Under the pieces are notes generated by a model. It was not told where the DNA came from and ran no database searches. It worked only from the letters and a program-made list of their open reading frames with translations. Below, piece by piece: positions 44,611 through 52,779 of a stretch of DNA of 55,092 bases. The number at the start of each line of letters is the position of its first letter. Within the stretch, counting starts at the first letter, position 1. The position numbers and the translations under genes are program-made. The stretch is from the NCBI RefSeq assembly GCF_001183965.1, contig NZ_LFZV01000001.1:879492-934583 (forward strand). The letters run 5' to 3'. Origin of the DNA: Bacillus sp. FJAT-27916 (GTDB lineage: Bacteria > Bacillota > Bacilli > Bacillales > Pradoshiaceae).

Positions 44611-45132
44611 TTATGAATGCACAATTTCTCTATTCTGATCCTGCTTTAAATGAATGCGTTTCATTGCGTATCGTGCAATTGGCTGTGCAAGTAATAATTC
44701 AATCCAGAATGCAACGGCAAAGTTTCTAGGCCAGATATGAAGGAAGTTTTTCAAAGGTTCAAGGCTGATTTCTCCCAGGCCAACCCATGATCCGATAATC
44801 GATAGCAACAGGGAAAGGACCGTAACATTCAATAATGTATTTAATAAAATCCTTGCATTGAAACCATCTGTTTTTCCAATAAATTTAGGCATTACTTTGC
44901 CGACAACCGGACCGGCAACTAGTCTGACTAAGAGCACAACAATCACCCACATGAATGGAATAATCTTTAAGGTATCCATGTAGACATCTTTGCTGAAGCC
45001 TCGCTCTAGTCCCATAATAATTGGAGCGATAGTGTTGACTGAAATAATTGAGATAATCAGTAAGAACAGGATCCCTTCTTTGGCATTTCTGGGCAGTCTT
45101 GTTTCTGCATTCATAATGTTTGTCATCTCCAT
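44611..45132 (-). CDS. DUF2798 family membrane protein
   Basis: 173 residues with four hydrophobic segments (about 20-42, 55-78, 91-114, 137-158), in the DUF2798 pattern of paired helices: GILFLLIISIISVNTIAPIIMGLERG and FAVAFWIELLLAQPIARYAMKRIH. Function unknown. The start is uncertain: ATG 45132 has no ribosome binding site, while ATG 45114 has GGAG 12 bases upstream. Convergent with the KstD-like gene and part of the same inserted segment. Confidence 0.8.
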   Translation of the reverse strand: MEMTNIMNAETRLPRNAKEGILFLLIISIISVNTIAPIIMGLERGFSKDVYMDTLKIIPFMWVIVVLLVRLVAGPVVGKVMPKFIGKTDGFNARILLNTLLNVTVLSLLLSIIGSWVGLGEISLEPLKNFLHIWPRNFAVAFWIELLLAQPIARYAMKRIHLKQDQNREIVHS

Positions 45133-45376
45133 GAATCATATTTCAGATGGCAGACGTATCGCAAGACATATATTTTTGGCCGTAGGGTGACCAATATCTC
45201 CACACAAACTGATTTAACTATCCTATCATGATATTTTCATAGATTTCAAGAATGAAGAAGTTGTTGTCAGGTGAAAAAATTTTATGCTGGAATGATAAAG
45301 GAAAACAGTCTTTTTTATGGGTTTGTCCCTCTTTGATTGTAAAAATAATGACATTTTTGCTAGTTTTTATATATAA

Positions 45377-45394
45377 TGAATGAATAGTCATTCA
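45377..45394 (+). promoter_or_regulatory. FadR operator upstream of ysmA
   Basis: TGAATGAATAGTCATTCA, an exact fit to the FadR consensus TGAATGAMTANTCATTCA as I recall it, 24 bases before the ysmA ATG. That is the same distance as the operator before fadR. Confidence 0.85.
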
Positions 45395-45417
45395 TTTATA
45401 GAGAGGGGCAAAAATGC

Positions 45418-45903
45418 ATGGGCAAGATTGGTTATATAAATGACATGAAAAAATGGATGGAGGGCTTCTCCTTCAGTTATCCAATTAAGGTGAGATTCTC
45501 TGAGACGGACATGTTCGGTCACCTGAACAATACTGTTCCATTTACGTACTTTGAGCAAGCAAGGATTGAATATTTTAAGAGCTTGGGGTTCATGCAGGAT
45601 TGGGTCGATACAAGAAAAGAAACCATCCCTGTCGTCGCCGATCTGCAATGTGATTATCTTCAGCAAGTATTCTTTGACGAAAATATCCATATCATGGTAA
45701 AAGCAGAGAAAGTGGGCAGCTCCTCTGTTGATATTCATTATGCGGGAATGCGGGAGGACGGCAACCCTTGCTTTACCGGGCGGGGAACGGTTGTTCAAAT
45801 TTCTAGGCATACGGGCAAGTCTGTCCCGTGGACAGATGAGATGAAGGAATTGTTCCAAAAGAGCGTCCATAAACATCCTCAAACAAATGTTGAAAAAGCC
45901 TGA
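45418..45903 (+). CDS. ysmA: Acyl-CoA thioesterase, 4-hydroxybenzoyl-CoA thioesterase type (YsmA)
   Basis: 161 residues of the hot-dog fold. KVRFSETDMFGHLNNTVPFTYFEQARIEYF carries the catalytic Asp/helix region typical of the YbgC/4HBT branch. It should hydrolyse acyl-CoA thioesters; the chain length is unknown. The ATG at 45418 follows GAGAGGGG by 9 bases. It is intact, unlike the truncated copy at 42436. The FadR operator upstream suggests induction with beta-oxidation. Position between sdhB and gerE as in B. subtilis, apart from the insertion. Confidence 0.9.
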   Translation: MGKIGYINDMKKWMEGFSFSYPIKVRFSETDMFGHLNNTVPFTYFEQARIEYFKSLGFMQDWVDTRKETIPVVADLQCDYLQQVFFDENIHIMVKAEKVGSSSVDIHYAGMREDGNPCFTGRGTVVQISRHTGKSVPWTDEMKELFQKSVHKHPQTNVEKA

Positions 45904-45923
45904 AGAGGTTCTCCAAAATAGTC

Positions 45924-45951
45924 ACTCCTTATCAACCTATCACATACACTA
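45924..45951 (+). promoter_or_regulatory. Candidate SigK promoter of gerE
   Basis: AC (45924-45925), 17 bases, CATACACTA (45943-45951), fitting the SigK consensus AC-N16/17-CATANNNTA. gerE is SigK-dependent in B. subtilis. Confidence 0.68.
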
Positions 45952-46012
45952 TTTTGACTAAATATATACCCAATCCTAAGGTTATGGCTGGCAGCAAGGA
46001 GGGTTACAATAG

Positions 46013-46237
46013 TTGAAGGAGAACGATTTCACTCACAAGCCTTTACTCACAAAAAGAGAAAGAGAAGTATTTGAGTTATTGGTACAGGACAAAACCACGA
46101 AAGAAATCGCCAAGGATCTATTCATTAGTGAGAAAACCGTGAGAAATCACATATCCAATGCGATGCAGAAATTGGGCGTAAAAGGCCGTTCCCAAGCGGT
46201 CGTTGAACTTCTTCGGATGGGTGAGCTGGAACTATAA
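46013..46237 (+). CDS. gerE: Spore germination/coat regulator GerE
   Basis: 74 residues, a stand-alone LuxR-type helix-turn-helix. LLTKREREVFELLVQDKTTKEIAKDLFISEKTVRNHISNAMQKLGVKGRSQAVVELLRMGELEL is almost identical to B. subtilis GerE (segments read separately). It is the last mother-cell transcription factor, modulating SigK coat genes. TTG start after GCAAGGAGGG. B. subtilis has ysmB (MarR family) next; it is missing here. Confidence 0.97.
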   Translation: MKENDFTHKPLLTKREREVFELLVQDKTTKEIAKDLFISEKTVRNHISNAMQKLGVKGRSQAVVELLRMGELEL

Positions 46238-46328
46238 AAGCACATAGACACTCTTTTCCTTTAAAGAGTGAGCGGTTCTGGTCCAAATCCTTATGAGTCC
46301 ATATAATGAAAGAGCAGAGGCGATGTTC

Positions 46329-46386
46329 AGCTTCCCCTTCACACATGACAGGGAGCTGGATTTCATGCCGAAGCTCTCTTTTTTTT
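46329..46386 (+). terminator. Probable terminator between gerE and racE
   Basis: AGCTTC / GAAGCT enclosing CCCT/AGGG, followed by CTC and a run of eight Ts. The loop is long. The hairpin CACTCTTT/AAAGAGTG at about 46250 lies upstream. No gene in 46238-46505. Confidence 0.55.
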
Positions 46387-46505
46387 GTGCTCCTTACGGG
46401 TTGGAAAAAACACAGACAAATGATAAAGTAAACAGAGTCCAGGTTTCATAAAAATGAACCGGTACATGATAAAGAAACGCATTATGTAGATAGAGGCGAT
46501 ATGAA

Positions 46506-47321
46506 GTGGATAGACAGAACCCAATCGGTCTGATTGACTCAGGGGTTGGCGGTTTAACGGTATTAAAGGAATTTATCCGTCAGCTTCCCAATGAAAACTT
46601 AATCTACTTAGGTGACACGGCAAGATGTCCTTACGGGCCGCGCCCGATGGAGGAAGTACGCCAATACACATGGGAGATGGCGAATTTCCTGCTTGAGCAT
46701 AATATCAAGATGCTCATCATAGCCTGCAATACAGCGACGGCTGCTGTGCTTGAGGAGATGAGGGAAAAGCTTCCCATTCCTGTCCTCGGTGTCATTCAGC
46801 CAGGTGCCCGTGCGGCTATTGATGTCTCTAAAAATAGGAATATCGGAATTATCGGCACAGCCGGAACCATCAAGAGCAAAGCCTATAATAAAGCTCTATT
46901 AAGCATCCAACCAAAGGTGCATCTTGAATCATTGGCCTGCCCGAAATTCGTCCCTTTGGTTGAATCCGGGGAATGGAATAGTGCGATTGCGAAGAAAATT
47001 GTGGCTGAAACCTTGAAGCCGCTCAAGAATCGCAGCATGGATACGCTCATTCTTGGCTGCACCCATTATCCATTATTAAAGGAGCCCATCTCTAATTATA
47101 TGGGGTCATATGTCACAGTAATCTCATCCAGCGAGGAAACGGCCAGGGAAGCAAGCGTGCTGCTTGAACATACTGGCATGCTGAATTTGGATAATGAAGA
47201 GCCTGCTTATCGTTTTTATACGACAGGCTCCCGCAGAATCTTCAAATCCATTGCTTATTCATGGCTTGGAGAAACGGTTGAGACGGTTGAACATGCTAAA
47301 CTTACATCACTGAATATGTGA
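46506..47321 (+). CDS. racE: Glutamate racemase
   Basis: 271 residues. Makes D-glutamate for peptidoglycan and, if present, poly-gamma-glutamate. Catalytic cysteines in [10 protein letters not shown] (about residue 73) and LGCTHYPLL (about 185), with [16 protein letters not shown] and PYGPRP at the N-terminus. GTG start (MDRQNPIG). The ribosome binding site is only moderate (AGAGGCGAT, 46493-46501). Spaced about 140 bases from gerM by a terminator. Confidence 0.95.
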   Translation: MDRQNPIGLIDSGVGGLTVLKEFIRQLPNENLIYLGDTARCPYGPRPMEEVRQYTWEMANFLLEHNIKMLIIACNTATAAVLEEMREKLPIPVLGVIQPGARAAIDVSKNRNIGIIGTAGTIKSKAYNKALLSIQPKVHLESLACPKFVPLVESGEWNSAIAKKIVAETLKPLKNRSMDTLILGCTHYPLLKEPISNYMGSYVTVISSSEETAREASVLLEHTGMLNLDNEEPAYRFYTTGSRRIFKSIAYSWLGETVETVEHAKLTSLNM

Positions 47322-47340
47322 GAGAAATCTCTATAGAAAA

Positions 47341-47365
47341 AATCTCCTGACGGGGGATTTTTTTG
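47341..47365 (+). terminator. racE terminator
   Basis: AATCTCC / GGGGATT (one T-G pair), 5-nt loop, run of Ts. Confidence 0.85.
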
Positions 47366-47458
47366 TTGGATGCACGGAACTTTTTCTTTTGGAAGATGGC
47401 ATAAAATAAGCCAAGCCTCGTATAAATGTAGTACAAACAGTCTGAGGAGGTATGGTGT

Positions 47459-48592
47459 ATGCCTAAACGAACAAAATCGGCATTAGCAGCCACGTTGCTT
47501 GTGACCACCACATTGGCATCGGGATGCGGGATGCTTGATTTTCAAAAGAAGGAAGAAATAGACCCACCGCAGGATATTGCATACTTAGAGGACTCAACGG
47601 AGACTGAGGTAACCGCGAATGTTGAAACAGAAACGAGCGACGGAACGGTAGAAGAAAAGGATGCGGCTGCCAAGGAAGAGGGTGCTGAAAAAGCAGAGGA
47701 GAAAGGCGAAAAGGCAGGTACAAGTCAAACGGAGATCTACCTGATTGATGCGAACGGCTATGTCGTCCCACAGACATTGACCCTTCCGAAAGCAGAAAAT
47801 GAGGCCAAGCAGGCACTTGAATACATGGTTGCCAACGGCCCGATAAGCGAGATTCTTCCAAATGGTTTCAAGGCCGTCTTACCGCCTGATACAAGCATCA
47901 ATAGCGTTGATATTAAAGATGGTGTAGCAACGGTCGACTTCTCGAAGGAGTTTAAGGAATATAAGGCAGAGGAAGAGACAAGTATTCTGGAGGCCGTCAC
48001 CTGGACACTCACACAGTTTGAAGGTGTGAAGAAGGTGAAGCTGCAAATTGAAGGTACAGCCCTGAAGGAAATGCCGGTCAATAAAACGGCCATCCCTAGC
48101 AATACATCAAGAAATATGGGCATCAATACAGATACATCGGAATCTAGCGACATTATGAACACGCGTCCAGTAACGGTCTACTTCATGGCCGGTGATACAG
48201 ATAATTATTACTATGTGCCTGTGACAAAGCGCATCAGTAATGCGGAGGGGGATGTGGAAGCGGTCCTTGCGAGCTTGATTAAGGGGCCGGGCTACTCTAC
48301 ACCGCTTGTGAGTGAATTCAGGCCCGATACAGAGCTTCTCGATGAACCAAGCGTGAAGGATGGTGTCGTCAGTCTGAATTTCAATGAATCCATCTATTCA
48401 AGCTTTGATGGGGAGGAGAAGGTCGTATCTCAGCATCTGCTGAATGAATTGGTCCTATCCTTAACAGAACAGAAAGGGATTGAAAAGGTGGACGTCCAGG
48501 TGAATGGGGAATATGATTTAATGCAGGAGGACGGCAAGAAATTAACCGAGCCAGTCTCCCGTCCGGAAAACTTAAACACAGGCGAATATTGA
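47459..48592 (+). CDS. gerM: Spore germination lipoprotein GerM
   Basis: 377 residues. Signal peptide with lipobox LASGC (Cys about 23), so membrane-anchored outside the cell. A low-complexity Glu/Lys/Ala linker (about 45-90) is followed by two GerMN domains (about 105-215 and 245-360), each with an INSVDIKDGVATVDFSKEF-like or DGVVSLNFNESI core. Required for germination and spore cortex in B. subtilis. The ATG follows TGAGGAGG by 8 bases. Confidence 0.95.
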   Translation: MPKRTKSALAATLLVTTTLASGCGMLDFQKKEEIDPPQDIAYLEDSTETEVTANVETETSDGTVEEKDAAAKEEGAEKAEEKGEKAGTSQTEIYLIDANGYVVPQTLTLPKAENEAKQALEYMVANGPISEILPNGFKAVLPPDTSINSVDIKDGVATVDFSKEFKEYKAEEETSILEAVTWTLTQFEGVKKVKLQIEGTALKEMPVNKTAIPSNTSRNMGINTDTSESSDIMNTRPVTVYFMAGDTDNYYYVPVTKRISNAEGDVEAVLASLIKGPGYSTPLVSEFRPDTELLDEPSVKDGVVSLNFNESIYSSFDGEEKVVSQHLLNELVLSLTEQKGIEKVDVQVNGEYDLMQEDGKKLTEPVSRPENLNTGEY

Positions 48593-48599
48593 GAGAAAG

Positions 48600-48631
48600 G
48601 GCAAGCCTGCGCGTGCGGGTTTGCCTTTTTT
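48600..48631 (+). terminator. gerM terminator
   Basis: GGCAAGCCTGC / GCGGGTTTGCC (two wobble pairs), loop GCGT, T-run. Confidence 0.92.
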
Positions 48632-48713
48632 GCTCCCAATTGTCTTGGATGCTTTTTAATTAAAAAAGGGTATGCTAAACTTAAGCATGATGGGAACATA
48701 TTAGGAGGTACTT

Positions 48714-49451
48714 ATGAGATTTGATGGTCGAAAAATTGAGGAGTTAAGACCCGTACATATAGAAACGAATTATATTAAACATCCGGAAGGCTCAGTGCTG
48801 ATTTCTGTGGGTGATACGAAGGTTATCTGCACAGCGAGTGTGGATGACCGTGTTCCGCCATTCATGCGCGGGGAAGGGAAAGGCTGGATCACAGCTGAGT
48901 ATTCCATGCTTCCGCGTGCGACTGAGCAGCGGACAATGAGGGAATCAACAAAAGGGAAGGTGACCGGCAGAACGATGGAAATCCAGCGTCTGATCGGACG
49001 AGCTCTCCGCGCGGTTGTTGACCTTGAAGCGTTAGGCGAGAAGACCATCTGGATTGATTGTGATGTCATCCAGGCGGACGGAGGAACACGCACAGCTTCT
49101 ATTACCGGCGCATTCGTTGCCATGGCACTTGCGCTTCATAAATTGCAGGAAGCAGGCAGAATTGCTTCATTCCCGCTTAAATCATACCTGGCTGCGACCT
49201 CTGTTGGAATCATTGAAGAGCTGGGTGCCGTTCTTGACTTAAACTATCATGAAGACTCCCGTGCACTCGTTGACATGAATGTGATCATGACCGGAGCGGA
49301 GGAATTCGTAGAATTACAGGGAACTGGTGAGGAAGCGACGTTCACCCGTGCCCAATTAAATGAATTGCTTGATTTAGCGACTGCAGGAATCCATCAATTA
49401 TTTGCGGCGCAAAAGGAAGCATTAGGGCCGATTGCCGAGAAAATCAAGTAA
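48714..49451 (+). CDS. rph: Ribonuclease PH
   Basis: 245 residues. Phosphorolytic 3' exonuclease trimming tRNA 3' ends. [77 protein letters not shown] and [17 protein letters not shown] are all present (read as separate motifs). Ribosome binding site TTAGGAGGT. First of rph-rdgB-ysnB. Confidence 0.97.
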   Translation: MRFDGRKIEELRPVHIETNYIKHPEGSVLISVGDTKVICTASVDDRVPPFMRGEGKGWITAEYSMLPRATEQRTMRESTKGKVTGRTMEIQRLIGRALRAVVDLEALGEKTIWIDCDVIQADGGTRTASITGAFVAMALALHKLQEAGRIASFPLKSYLAATSVGIIEELGAVLDLNYHEDSRALVDMNVIMTGAEEFVELQGTGEEATFTRAQLNELLDLATAGIHQLFAAQKEALGPIAEKIK

Positions 49452-49496
49452 AAGCGTAGATTCTGCGCTTTTTCTTATCTTGAGAGGAGAGAGACT

Positions 49497-50081
49497 ATGA
49501 AAACCGTTTTAATCGCAACGAAGAATAAAGGGAAAGCGAAGGAGTTTGAAGCACTCTTCGCCCCAAAAGGCATCAAGGTGCTGACATTGCTCGATATCGA
49601 GGACGCCATTGATGTGGAGGAAACAGGCACAACCTTTGAGGAGAATGCCATCCTGAAGGCGAAAGCGATCTCTGAGCAAATGAATATGACCGTCCTATCT
49701 GATGACTCAGGGCTCATCATTGACGCTCTGGACGGCCGTCCAGGCGTGTATTCCGCACGCTATGCCGGACCAGCTAAAAATGACCGGGAAAACTATGAAA
49801 AGGTGCTAGAGGAAATGAAGGACGTTCCTGACGAAAAGCGGACGGCAAGATTTTATTGTGCCATAGCGATGGTCGGTCCAGAAATCGGCACCATTACTGT
49901 ATCAGGAACATGTGAAGGCTATATCGCCCGTGAGCCTCAGGGTGAGTACGGCTTCGGCTACGATCCAATCTTCTATGTACCCGAGAAAGAAACGGTCATG
50001 GCTAATCTAGAGCCGGCTGTGAAGAACAAAATCAGCCACCGTGCCAATGCCTTAAAAGCATTGGAGGCGAAGCTTGGATGA
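49497..50081 (+). CDS. rdgB: XTP/dITP diphosphatase (RdgB/HAM1)
   Basis: 194 residues. House-cleaning NTPase removing non-canonical purine nucleotides. Substrate motif TKNKGKAKEF (about 8-17), catalytic DDSGLIIDALDGRPGVYSARYAG, and C-terminal GFGYDPIFYVPE and KISHRANALKAL. The ATG has GAGAGGAGAGAG ahead. Equivalent to B. subtilis ysnA. The stop overlaps the ysnB ATG by four bases (ATGA). Confidence 0.96.
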   Translation: MKTVLIATKNKGKAKEFEALFAPKGIKVLTLLDIEDAIDVEETGTTFEENAILKAKAISEQMNMTVLSDDSGLIIDALDGRPGVYSARYAGPAKNDRENYEKVLEEMKDVPDEKRTARFYCAIAMVGPEIGTITVSGTCEGYIAREPQGEYGFGYDPIFYVPEKETVMANLEPAVKNKISHRANALKALEAKLG

Positions 50082-50590
50082 AAGCATTGATCGTCAGTGA
50101 CAGCCATGGACTCTATGATGAACTGCACGAGCTATATGCCCGCCATAAGGATGATGTAGACATCTTTATCCACTGCGGCGATTCGGAGCTGTCTCAAGAG
50201 GATGATGTCATTAAGCCTTATGCAGCTGTACAAGGCAACTGCGACTTTGGTGATGATTTCCCGACCGATAGTGTTATCAGCTTAGATACATGGTCTATCT
50301 ATGTTACACATGGACACCTATTTAATGTGAAATCCACCTTGCTCAACTTGAGCCTCAAAGCGAAAGAAATGGGCGCAGAGATCGTCTGCTTCGGTCACTC
50401 CCACATCGCAGGGGCTGAAAAAATCGATGACTGCCTCTTTATCAACCCTGGCAGCATTCGCCTGCCAAAAGGCAGCCGGTACAAAACATACGCGATCCTC
50501 GAAAAACAAGGAAACAAGGCAATCGTTGATTTCTACACATTGGATGGGGAAAAATTACCAAGCTGGCATTTAAAAACAACCCTTTCCTAA
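50078..50590 (+). CDS. ysnB: YfcE/MJ0936-type metallophosphoesterase YsnB
   Basis: 170 residues with all five metallophosphoesterase motifs: DSHG, HCGDSE, GNCD, THGH and GFGHSH-like CFGHSH. Binuclear-metal phosphodiesterase, physiological substrate unknown. Translationally coupled to rdgB through ATGA overlap. Confidence 0.94.
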   Translation: MKALIVSDSHGLYDELHELYARHKDDVDIFIHCGDSELSQEDDVIKPYAAVQGNCDFGDDFPTDSVISLDTWSIYVTHGHLFNVKSTLLNLSLKAKEMGAEIVCFGHSHIAGAEKIDDCLFINPGSIRLPKGSRYKTYAILEKQGNKAIVDFYTLDGEKLPSWHLKTTLS

Positions 50591-50613
50591 AACGCAAAAA
50601 AGTTGTATAGTAG

Positions 50614-50642
50614 GTGAAGGAGATTCATCCTCTCCTTCACCG
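50614..50642. terminator. Hairpin after ysnB
   Basis: Perfect 11-bp stem GGTGAAGGAGA / TCTCCTTCACC with a 7-nt loop; followed by A-rich rather than T-rich sequence on the plus strand, so a weak terminator, with TTTTTT on the minus side. Confidence 0.6.
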
Positions 50643-50675
50643 AAAAAACTTAAAAAAACTTTTTCAAAAAAGTTA

Positions 50676-50704
50676 TTGACTTAACGGTGGACAGCAGATA
50701 TAAT
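50676..50704 (+). promoter_or_regulatory. Promoter of tRNA-Arg
   Basis: TTGACT (50676-50681), 17-base spacer, TATAAT (50699-50704), about 60 bases before the tRNA. Confidence 0.88.
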
Positions 50705-50764
50705 AATAAATGTCGTCAGGCGATGATGACAAAAAAGAAAAACGAATTACATACTTCTTATCAT

Positions 50765-50838
<74 letters not shown>

Positions 50839-50867
50839 CTACTAAAACGTTGGAAAACGTTGAAACA

Positions 50868-50936
50868 AAGCCTTCTTATACGTTGGATTGATACGGTCAA
50901 TGTACCGGTCAACTGGCGAATAAGGAGGCTTTTTTC
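50868..50936 (+). terminator. Terminator after tRNA-Arg
   Basis: AAGCCTTCTTAT (50868-50879) pairs with ATAAGGAGGCTT (50920-50931) through one T-G pair, with a 40-base loop and trailing Ts. The 3' arm also holds AGGAGG, which could serve the integrase remnant. Confidence 0.6.
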
Positions 50937-50938
50937 TT

Positions 50939-51185
50939 ATGACCAAACGTAAAGCATCACTCGTTGTTCAGACGGATTTATCCGATCTGTTCAGAGCATC
51001 GCCTCTAACGCAAATCCACAAAAGGTTACTCGATTGATAAAGTGCTCTCAACCGTCCTTAAGCAAATGAAGGCGGTGGGCCTACGGGCAATGACGATCAG
51101 CGATTACGAATTCATGTGACACATTTTGCGGAAACGACTAAGCGCCAATACTCTTGAGGCACTAAACGCGCATCACATATTCGAA
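50939..51185 (+). pseudogene. Tyrosine integrase N-terminal remnant, frameshifted and cut by an IS
   Basis: ATG 50939 encodes MTKRKASLVVQTDLSDLFRA, then the frame closes at 51037. The next frame (from 51021) continues KGYSIDKVLSTVLKQMKAVG-LRAMTISDYEF, and a third frame HVTHFAETTKRQY, then LEALNAHHIFE up to the IS left end. Together they look like the SAM-like N-terminal domain of a phage or plasmid tyrosine recombinase. At least three frame changes are needed, and the catalytic domain is absent. Confidence 0.75.
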
Positions 51186-51187
51186 TG

Positions 51188-51239
51188 AACTGCTCTCCAA
51201 TTGTTAGACACATTTAACAATTGGAGGAGCAGTTTTTTA
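51188..51239 (+). promoter_or_regulatory. Hairpin sequestering the transposase ribosome binding site
   Basis: AACTGCTCTCCAATTGTT (51188-51205) pairs with AACAATTGGAGGAGCAGTT (51216-51234), one bulged base, then TTTTTT and the ATG at 51239. The ribosome binding site GGAGGAG lies inside the 3' arm. RNA reading in from outside would fold and hide it or terminate. Confidence 0.8.
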
Positions 51240-52597
51240 TGGCGAAATATACATCAGAAGAAAAATTACAGGCAGCACTACGTTACTTAGAGGGCAATGA
51301 AAGTTCCCATGAGATTGCTAAATCAATTGGAATAGATCATAAAGCGATTCTTAAATGGGCTAAACAATATCAATACAATGGTGTAGAAGCTTTTATAAAA
51401 CGATATACAAATTATTCAACACAGTTTAAACTAGACGTACTAAATTTTATGATTGAAAATGGTACGTCCTTAACTGAAACAGCGGCTATCTTTAAAATAG
51501 CATCTCCTACTTCTCTTCGAGAATGGAAGAAACAATTTGAAACAAAAGGATTCAGTGCCCTTCAATCAAAGAAAAAGGGGCATCCATCCATGAAAAAAGA
51601 TTCAACGATACAGCCAAAATCAGTACCGGTAAAAGGCTCTACAGAAGCACTTCAAGCAGAAATTGATCGTTTGCGTATGGAAAATGAGTGGGTATTTAAA
51701 AAAGTTGAACGCCTTAGTTCAAGCCAAGGGAAAATCACCAAAGAAGACAAAGTAAAGGTCATCTATGAATTAAGGCATAAATACACGGTGAAGGCACTTG
51801 TTTCATTCGCGGACATTCCACGCAGCACGTATTACAATTTAGTAAAAAAGATGAATCGACCTGATCCAGATGCCGAGTTAAAGGATGAAATTCAAGCGAT
51901 TTATGGGGAGCACGAAGGGCGTTATGGGTATCGTCGTATTCGTGATGGGTTGGCGAATCGTGGGCGAAAAGTGAATCATAAGAAAGTTCAACGCATTATG
52001 AAAGAACTTGGTTTAAAATGCGTCGTTCGTATGAAGAAATATAAATCTTATAAAGGTAAGGTCGGTAAAATCGCACCAAATATTTTGGATCGTAACTTTA
52101 CAGCGGAAGCGCCAAATGAGAAGTGGGTAACGGATATTACAGAATTTAAATTATTGGGCGAGAAGCTGTATTTATAGCCTGTATTAGATTTGTTTAATGG
52201 TGAAATCATTACCTACACAATTGGCTCTAGACCAACCTTTTCACTTGTTTCAGAGATGTTAGAAAAGGCTATAGATCGTTTGTCAGAGGAACACCAGCTA
52301 CTGATACATTCAGATCAAGGTTGGCATTATCAAATGAAACAGTATCGCCAGGCCCTTAAATCAAGAGGCATTGTGCAAAGTATGTCTCGCAAAGGGAATT
52401 GTTATGACAATTCCGTGATGGAGAATTTCTTTGGCATCATGAAGTCTGAATTCCTTTATTTAAAGGAATTTGAAAGTATAGAACAGTTTAAATTTGAATT
52501 AGAAAATTACATAAACTATTACAACACGAAACGCATGAAGGCAAAATTAAAAATGAGTCCGGTGCAGTACCGAACTCATTTTACCCAAGCTGCCTAA
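51239..52597 (+). pseudogene. IS3-family transposase with in-frame TAG stop
   Basis: OrfA-type helix-turn-helix domains (MAKYTSEEKLQAALRYLEGN; LTETAAIFKIASPTSLREWKKQF), a leucine-zipper-like stretch (ALQAEIDRLRMENEWVFKK), HTH_21 (YGYRRIRDGLANRG) and the rve integrase domain: first Asp in EKWVTDITEF, second in LIHSDQGWHYQ, Glu in CYDNSVMENFFGIMKSE. The frame is open from 51239 to a TAG at 52175-52177 (after KLYL) and continues in the same frame (PVLDLFNGE) to 52597. Without the stop it would be one 452-residue protein. The stop falls between the first and second DDE residues, so the product should be inactive unless read through. An A-rich run (AAAAAAG near 51696) sits where IS3 relatives frameshift, but both parts share one frame here. 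Confidence 0.9.
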
Positions 52598-52633
52598 TGA
52601 AATAACCATGTCTAACTTTTAGGGGTCACTCCA

Positions 52634-52779
52634 GATTTTGACTCTGAACTTTTGGGGTGCACTTCAGCCTCGGCCTTTTCTTTTCACAGAACTTAGATTT
52701 TTTAAATCAAGATAAAAAGATAACCAACACATTATACTTCAAATAAATTTTCCTTTAACTATATTTCCTTTAAACATAG
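52634..52779. other. Non-coding junction after the IS
   Basis: No gene. CTGAACTTTTGGGGTGCACTTCA (split: CTGAACTTTTGGGG, TGCACTTCA; about 52643-52665) resembles an IS150-group right end and may be a leftover of a second element. The rest is AT-rich and leads to the 3' end of the acyltransferase gene, where I see no clear terminator. Confidence 0.4.

Larger units (their letters stand above)
51186..52633 (+). mobile_element. IS3-family (IS150-group) insertion sequence
   Basis: About 1448 bp. The left end begins TGAACTGCTC and ends GTTAGAC at 51209; the right end, read inward on the minus strand, begins TGGAGTGACCCC and ends GTTAGAC (plus 52610-52633). I count 16 of 24 matching positions. No clear 3-bp target duplication (GAA versus GAT). 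It carries a single fused transposase frame with an internal stop and interrupts the integrase remnant. Confidence 0.88.

Noticed and set aside
51183-52636. 3-bp target-site duplication around the IS3 element
   Set aside because: Flanks read GAA on the left and GAT on the right; no exact duplication at 3 or 4 bases with the ends as placed.
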